From Abelmoschus esculentus (Eukaryota; Streptophyta; Magnoliopsida; Malvales; Malvaceae): a stretch of 64,000 bases of DNA. The DNA is taken from assembly GCA_035048815.1 (NCBI GenBank), contig JAUCBN010000025.1:10130501-10194500 (forward strand). Reading direction: 5' to 3'. Of the stretch, positions 57,780 through 64,000 are shown in pieces; position 1 is the stretch's first letter; every line of letters begins with the position of its first letter. Below the pieces are notes generated by a model that was not told the origin of the DNA, did no database searches, and saw nothing but the letters and a program-made list of their open reading frames with translations. The translations under genes and the position numbers were made by a program.

Positions 57780-57957
57780 GGTATCGATACCCTAAGTCTC
57801 GGTATCGATACCCTATCGTGGGACTAGTCTTATTGCACTTCGAAGGCTATTGGTATCGATACCCCCGCGTCCAGTGGGGTAATTGCATCGAACCATGATT
57901 CGAACCACCCCAAATTAAGCCTTGGGTATCGATACCCTTACCAGAGGTATCGATACC
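57780..57957. repeat. GGTATCGATACC palindrome cluster in LTR B copy 2
   Basis: Five exact copies of the 12 bp palindrome start at 57780, 57801, 57852, 57925 and 57946, with one degenerate CATCGAACC/GATTCGAACC pair between. It is collinear with the GGTTTCGAAACC cluster of copy 1. Confidence 0.93.
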
Positions 57958-58667
57958 CCTTGTGCAATTCAACAAGTTAGGACATTCTAAGTTAATTCCA
58001 CCCATTCAAACATAACCATTAATCACCCTTAATTATATGCGTAATTTCCTAAGCATAAAGAACAATTTAAAGCACATATTTATCACATCAAAGATGCCAA
58101 CAATCTATAGGCATGCTTCCTAAAATATGATTTAAAATCAAAAATGTTCATGCATGTACATGCTTCAACAATCCAGACAACACCATAGTCCATCAATTAA
58201 CAATCCAAAACATTATAGGTCTTATTACAACATTAACCAAAACAGAGATCACACACTTCACACGGGTTTGATTTACACATTGCCAAGCCCCAAGTTATTT
58301 GCCAAAACATACCAAAAATTGAGACAACTCTTCACCTTGGTTCCCTTGCTCCGAACGTAGCCTCGAATATCACTATTTCTCTGCAAGTATGAAAAGAGAG
58401 AGCTTAAGCACAACATGCTTAGTGAGGAAGCTCTAACAAGTTTAAAATCATTTATAAAGTCATACTTTCATTCTTCATGCTTATTTGAAATATATAAAAC
58501 CAAAACATGCTTATCAACAATGTCAAAACATTTCATATATCATGCACAAATAAATCATTCCATTTCATACATGCATATTGGCTTTCTAGTGATCACTTAA
58601 TATGAACTTTTTGTTCACCGAATACACGGATTCCTTTTTCCATAATTGGAGACACTTGGTCTCAACA

Positions 58668-58860
58668 TGCATAGGTCGGACACATAGTCACCCTTGTATA
58701 CATGTTACCCCCACTACGTACGGTCGGACACAAAGTCTCCCTTGTTTACGTATGGGTCAGCTATATGCACGGTCGGACACAAAGTCACCCTTGATTACAT
58801 ATAGGCAAGCTCTACACGCACGATCAGACACAAAGTCACCCTTGTTTACGTGTAGGCATC
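58668..58860. repeat. Minisatellite in LTR B copy 2
   Basis: Four units carrying GGTCGGACACAAAGTC or variants followed by CCCTTG and TTACRTRTAGG, about 50 bp apart, collinear with the array of copy 1. Confidence 0.85.
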
Positions 58861-60633
58861 ATCATTATCCTTATTATTTTTATAGTGCACTCAATCCTAA
58901 TGACATGTCCTTTGTATTCGAATCTAAGGTTAGTGTCACTAAGCCAATATCAATTCCAATCATGCATGTTAACTTGCTGCTCATAATGCACTCATAAAAT
59001 GTTCATCATGTGAACTAAAATCATGCTCAACGGCTTTATCAACATAGGGCAAATAACATCATCATATTCCAAATTCTTTTTCATGCTTACATAAGCCATG
59101 AATGCCTTAATAAACCATGCATTTTCAGCAATTAACACATGCATGCATCATTTCAAAATCAAATATATGCAATTCCAAAATCATATTGAATCATTGTTCA
59201 CATATATGTCGTTACCGAAAATAGCCGAAACTCGAGGTAATGCATCAACATCATTTAAAACACTTACTCTTGAACTATGAAAAGTTTTCACACTATTCCA
59301 TAGTCCCCAAAACAGAACCAAACCAATGCGATTCACTTTAAATCCAAAACCACTCACCGACAAACGAAACGAGCCCTCGTCGATGCTCCAACGGCAACGC
59401 CGACGCACCAGCTACTTATGCACCTTCTTGCACTCCCTCTACAACATTAAAAACAGAGCATATTCACATCACAACATGCTCAAAACAGCAGCCACATTAC
59501 ACCTTCACAAAACCATCGAAAACCTAGCCGAAAAGACCGAAACCTAGCCGAAACGCATCCGAAACAACATCAGCCCAAAACCTAATGAATCTAACATCTA
59601 ATCCACCTCAATTATGAACCAAAAACACTTCCAAACCATCCTTATACCTCCAGCAACACAAGAACACCTAAAACAGCCCCTAAAACAACCTAAAACCACC
59701 TTAAAACACCACCGATTGCATTATTCCGGGATTAATTTGTTGTTAACTCATTTCAAGACTCAATCAATCATTTAATTGACCTAATATCATAATTAAATCA
59801 ACCTAAATCCAGCATCAATTTAGATCTCAAAAGATTTCACAAAAACCATCATAAAACTCATAGATCTTGAATTAAAAACACAAAATAAAATCTCAATTGT
59901 TAACTAGCAAGCCAATACTTGGGAACTTCAATAAAGAACCTTAGAAAAAGATTAGAAATCAAAATTTACCTTATAGATTTGCTCCACCAAAAAGATGAGA
60001 AAACCTTCCTTGATTTCCTTGAAAATGATGTTGATTTTGCAAAAATTGATGAGTAGGTTTTGTAGAGAATGAAAGGATAAGTAAAACGAAATAAATCTTG
60101 TAGAAAATGATGAAGAAATCAGCAAGTAATTGAAGAAATTTGGAGAAGAAGATGGAGAGAAAATGAGAGAAAATCTTGAGAGAAAAGATGAAAAAATGGG
60201 AAGTTACAAAAGAAAATAAAGTTGTCATATAAAATAAAACAATTTTGGTGGATAAATCATTAATTAAAAATAAATTGGGTTTAGGGCACTCTAAGGATTC
60301 TAAGTATGGCTTACTTTCCAATTTAGTCACTAAAAATCCTTATTGCCGAAAATTACTAATTAAATCCCCAAAACTTTTCCAAAATTACAATTTAGTCACT
60401 AGCACAAAATTAAGCCCAATTAAAAACCAAATTAAAGTTCAAATAATATTCCTTTAACTTTAAAACACCTTTTTAATATTCTTAGAACTATTTCACAAAA
60501 TTATTACTTATCCGATTAAAATATTATTATTTTAATTTTTCCCGGAATAATGAACCCTAGGAATCCGATTCGATCCGAATCAAATTTCCCCAACTAACAC
60601 TCAAACTACTAACCCCAAAAACGGGATGTTACA

Positions 60634-63344
60634 AATTAGGCAATTTTGGTTGGTTCGAACCCCATTTAAACACATCCATTGATCACCCTTAACTATATGC
60701 ATGCTCCCTAAGCATAAAGGACAATTTTAAGCACACATTTACCAACATCTAAGACCCCAAAATTATCTATAGGCATGCACCCTATGTTATGATTAAAAAC
60801 AAGAAACATACATGCATGATCATACTTCAAACAATCCAAAACATTACCACAATCCTTCCAACAACAACCAAAGCAAAATAAGGTCTTATTACAAGTCATT
60901 AACCAAAGCAAAACACACTCTCATAAGGGATAGGTTTACACATTGCTGAACCCCTATTTATTTGCCAAATCATACCAAAAATGTGAGGTCTTTTCCCCTT
61001 GGTTCTCTTGCTCCAAATGCAGCCCCAAATGTCTCTATTTTTCTACAAAGATGAAAAGAGAGCTTAAGCAAAACATGTTTAGTGAGGAAGCTCTAAACAA
61101 GATCATCAATGCATCAAATTAAAACCATATTTAAAAACCATAACTTGTAATTCCTTTCTAAAACCAAGCATGCTTAACAAATCATGTTCATGTTCATAAT
61201 ACCAAAAACCTTTCCTTGAGTATGCATAGCATTATCAATTCATTCTATAAATAATGCACAATGTTCCAAATTATTCCATGTATGTATATTGGCTTTCTAG
61301 TTATCACTTAATGTGAACCTTAAGTTCACTGAATATGCGGATCCATTGTTTTAGAGACCCTTGGTCTCGTCATGACACAAAGTCACCATAGACATGACAC
61401 GAAGTCACCATTGATATGACACAAAGTCACCATTGACATGAAACGAAGTCACCATTATCAAACTCTACCATGCACGGTTGGACACATAGTCAACCTTGTT
61501 ACGTGTAGGCGGCTCTACCACGCACGGTCGGACACAAAGTCATCCTTGTTACGTGTAGGCATTTTTCCTTTATTTCCATAATATTTATAGTGCACTCAAT
61601 CCTAATGATATGTCATTTGTTTTCGTATCTAAAGTTAGTGTCACTAAGCCAATATCAAGTTCAAGTATGCATGCTAATTTGCTGCTCATAATGCATCCAT
61701 AATATGTTCAACAAATGAACCAAAAGTCATGCCCAATGGCACCATCATATGTAAGGCAAATAACCACATCACATTCCACTTCACTTTTTATGTTTCCATA
61801 AACCATGGATGTCTTAATAAACCATGCCTCTCCAGCAATTAACAAATGCATGCATCATTTCAAAAATCATACTTATGCATTTCCAAAATCTCTCTAAATC
61901 ATCATCATAAATGTCGTTACCGAAAATAGCCGAAACTCACAATAATGCATCAAAATCATTTACTTTACTTACTCTTGAACTATGGAAAGTTTTTACACTA
62001 TTCCATAGTCCCCAAAACAGAACCGAATCTTTGCGAAACACTTTTAATCCGAAATCACTCACCGACAAGCGAAACGAGCCCTCGTCGACGCTCTGACGGC
62101 AACACCAATGCACCAGCCACTTACGGACCTTCTTGCAATTCCTCTACAACATTAAAAATAGAGCATATTCTCATCATAACATGCCCAAAACAGCAGGCAC
62201 ATTAAAACTCCACAAAACAATCGAAAACCTTGCCGAAAAGACGAAAACTAAGCCGAAACTTATCCGAAACAACATCAGCCCTTAACCTTATGAATCTAAC
62301 ATCTAATCCACCTCAATTATGAACTAAAAACACTTTCAAACCATCCGTATACCTCCAGCAAGAACAGAACACTTAAAACAGCACCTAAAATAACCGAAAA
62401 CCACCTTAAAACACCACCGATTGCATTATTCTGGGATTAATTTGATGTTAACTCATTTCAAGACTCAATCAATCATTTAATTGACCTAATATCATAATTA
62501 AATCATCCTAAATCCAGCATAAATTGAGATCTCAAAAGATTTCACAAAAACCTTCACGAAACTCATAAATCTTGAATTAAAAACACAAAATTAAATATCA
62601 ATTGTTAATGAGCAAGCCAATACTTGGGAATTTCAATAAAGAACCTTAGAAAAAGATTAGAAATCACAATTTTACCTTTGAGATTAACTCCACCAAAAGA
62701 TGAGAAATCCTCTCTTGATTTCCTTAAAAATGGATGTTGATTTTGCAAAATTGATGAGTAGGTTTTGTAGAGAATGAAAGGATGAGTAAAATGAATTAAA
62801 TCTTGTTGAAAATGAAGAAGAAATCAGCAAGTAATGGAAGAAATTTGGAGAATAAGATGGAGAGAAAATGGAGATAAAATTTGGGAGAAAAGATGAGAAA
62901 ATGGGAGGTTACAAAAGAAAATGGAAATAAGCTTTTTATTAAAATTAATTAAAACAAATTTGGTGGATAATATTTAATTAAAAATAAATTGGGTTAATGG
63001 TCCTCTAAGGATTCTAAGTATGGCTTACTTTTCAATTTAGTCACTAAAAATCGTAATTTCCGAAAATCACTAATTAGATCCCTAAACTTTTCCAAAAATT
63101 ACAATTTAGTCACTAGTACAAAATTAAGCCTAATTAAAAATCAAACTAAGGCTCAATAATATTCCTTTAACTTTAAAACACCATTTTAATATTTTTAAAC
63201 CTTCCCGAAAAATTATTACTTGTCTAATTAAATTATTATTATTTTAATTTTCCCAAAATTAATGAACCGAAGAATCCGATTCGACTCAATCTGAATCCCC
63301 AAAACCAACACTCAAACTACTAACCCCAAAATCGGGATGTTACA
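60634..63344 (-). repeat. LTR family B, copy 3, truncated
   Basis: 2711 bp, starting on the element strand with TGTAACATCCCG at 63344. It is collinear with copy 2 but stops at 60634, close to where its palindrome cluster would begin (one TTGGTTCGAACCCC remains at about 60647). It is inserted next to a plus-strand gag (63345). It shares with copy 2 the blocks around CCGAAAATAGCCGAAACTC and GCAAGCCAATACTTGGGAA. Confidence 0.88.
61371..61560. repeat. Minisatellite in LTR B copy 3, mixed unit
   Basis: Four copies of a short unit, ATGACACAAAGTCACCATTG or variants, about 22 bp apart, followed by two ordinary ~55 bp units (GCACGGTTGGACACATAGTC and GCACGGTCGGACACAAAGTC). The short unit appears derived from part of the long one. 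Confidence 0.85.
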
Positions 63345-63346
63345 AT

Positions 63347-64000
63347 AGGTATGTGGGACCTGAATATTTGGCTAAATGCCGAGAGGATTTTCTGAATCTG
63401 CAGCAAAACGACATGTCAGTGAATGATTATGAGATTGAGTTCCTTCGCCTGCTCCAGTATGCCCCTGGTATTGTTACAATCGAGAAATAAAAGTGTGATC
63501 AATTTCTGAAAGGACTCCGGGTACCATTGAAGATTACAGTAGCCACACATCACGACACGGAATATAAGATGATCACTCGACATGTCAGGACAGCCGAGCG
63601 TAACAAGAGTTTGAGGGTTCAACTGGAATCCCAAGTTCAGGATAGAGGTAGACGACAGCCCGCAGCACCTGCACAGCATAGTTAGGGTTTTTAGTCCCGG
63701 AAGAGGGGCCGTGATGAGTTTGAGCCTCAGAGTTCTGCTCGATCTAGACCAGCAGCGTCAGTTGTTCCTACCGCTAGTGGAGCTGGATCCACTAGTACTC
63801 GAGCTTTACTTCAGTGTTCCTTTTATAAGAAATGGCATTCTGGAGAGTGTCAGATGAGGAGCGAGGCTTGCTTTCGATGTGGTTCTCTTGATCATCGTCT
63901 CAGGGACTATCCAGTGTCTCCACAGTCAGGTCATGCTCCGGGGCAATCTCAGGCATCAGTTCAGACTTTTGCAGCTGGAAGAGGTTAGGGTAGACCTGCT
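63347..64000 (+). pseudogene. Chromovirus gag fragment (T4), open at window end
   Basis: A single frame starts inside the capsid (RYVGPEYLAKCREDFLNLQQ) and runs through NDYEIEFLRLLQYAPGI and FLKGLRVPLKITVATHHDTE to a zinc knuckle CFRCGSLDHRLRDY, its last Cys again Tyr. In-frame stops: TAA 63488, TAG 63683, TAG 63692 and TAG 63986. No frameshift is seen. The left part is replaced by LTR copy 3; the right part continues beyond the window. It is more similar in style to T1 than to T2. Confidence 0.88.

Larger units (their letters stand above)
57209..60633 (-). repeat. LTR family B, copy 2, complete
   Basis: 3425 bp. On the element strand it starts TGTAACATCCCG (60633) and ends GGGGTTTACA (57209). 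It is the 5' LTR of T3. Its right end abuts the truncated copy 3. It contains the palindrome cluster 57780-57957 and the minisatellite 58668-58860. Open frames seen inside are not supported as genes. Confidence 0.9.

Noticed and set aside
57780..57957. Palindrome cluster as a CRISPR array
   Set aside because: Repeats are 12 bp, spacers irregular, and the context is a plant LTR.

Overview
The window holds only repetitive plant DNA: a 14.3 kb AT-rich satellite array, then about 50 kb of nested, mostly decayed Ty3/gypsy LTR retrotransposons. I found no host gene, tRNA or rRNA gene, or CRISPR array. A ~169 bp satellite with higher-order structure, tRNA-Asp-primed Athila-type elements and initiator-Met-primed chromodomain elements together indicate pericentromeric or other constitutive heterochromatin of a flowering plant, probably a eudicot. 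I cannot name the species.

Layout. 1-14345: satellite with three higher-order repeat (HOR) patterns (about 1067, 1719 and 1834 bp). 14370-15230: a decayed gypsy gag fragment at the array edge. 15231-21538: Athila-type element 1 (minus strand; gag-protease and an intact ORF2; no reverse transcriptase, RNase H or integrase). 21539-25105: gag and 5' LTR of a Tekay-like chromovirus, T2 (minus; LTR family B), interrupted by element 1. 25106-26701: Athila LTR with a nested deleted LTR. 26702-27504: chromovirus LTR fragment. 27505-33311: Athila-type element 2 (minus; same pol-less layout as element 1). 33312-34732: a second copy of the preceding LTR fragments, which also forms the 5' LTR of chromovirus T1. 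34733-39520: T1 internal region (plus; gag-pol in one frame with ten stops). 39521-45595: T1 3' LTR (family A) carrying a 4 kb solo LTR of family B with a 5 bp target duplication. 45596 to about 55430: Athila-type element 3 (minus; full gag-PR-RT-RH-INT plus ORF2, all broken). 55431-56690: unclassified G-poor DNA. 56700-63344: gag remnant and two family-B LTRs (minus). 63345-64000: another chromovirus gag pseudogene (plus).

How the parts relate. Element 3 shows the complete gene order: gag, protease, RT, RNase H, integrase, then a third ORF of the 'putative plant transposon protein' type. Elements 1 and 2 share LTR, leader, gag-PR, a specific gag-PR tail and ORF2 but lack the polymerase and integrase block, so they look like a non-autonomous lineage needing enzymes in trans.

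The most unexpected signal is not a gene. Each retroelement family is decorated with its own short palindrome: TGCC-NN-GGCA throughout the Athila elements (CTGCCTCGGCAG-like in 1 and 2, ATGCCATGGCAT-like in 3), and clusters of GGTATCGATACC or, at the equivalent LTR position of another copy, GGTTTCGAAACC in the chromovirus LTRs. In element 3 some copies sit where residues normally conserved in the family have been replaced. All calls were made by reading the sequence; no alignment or database search was run.
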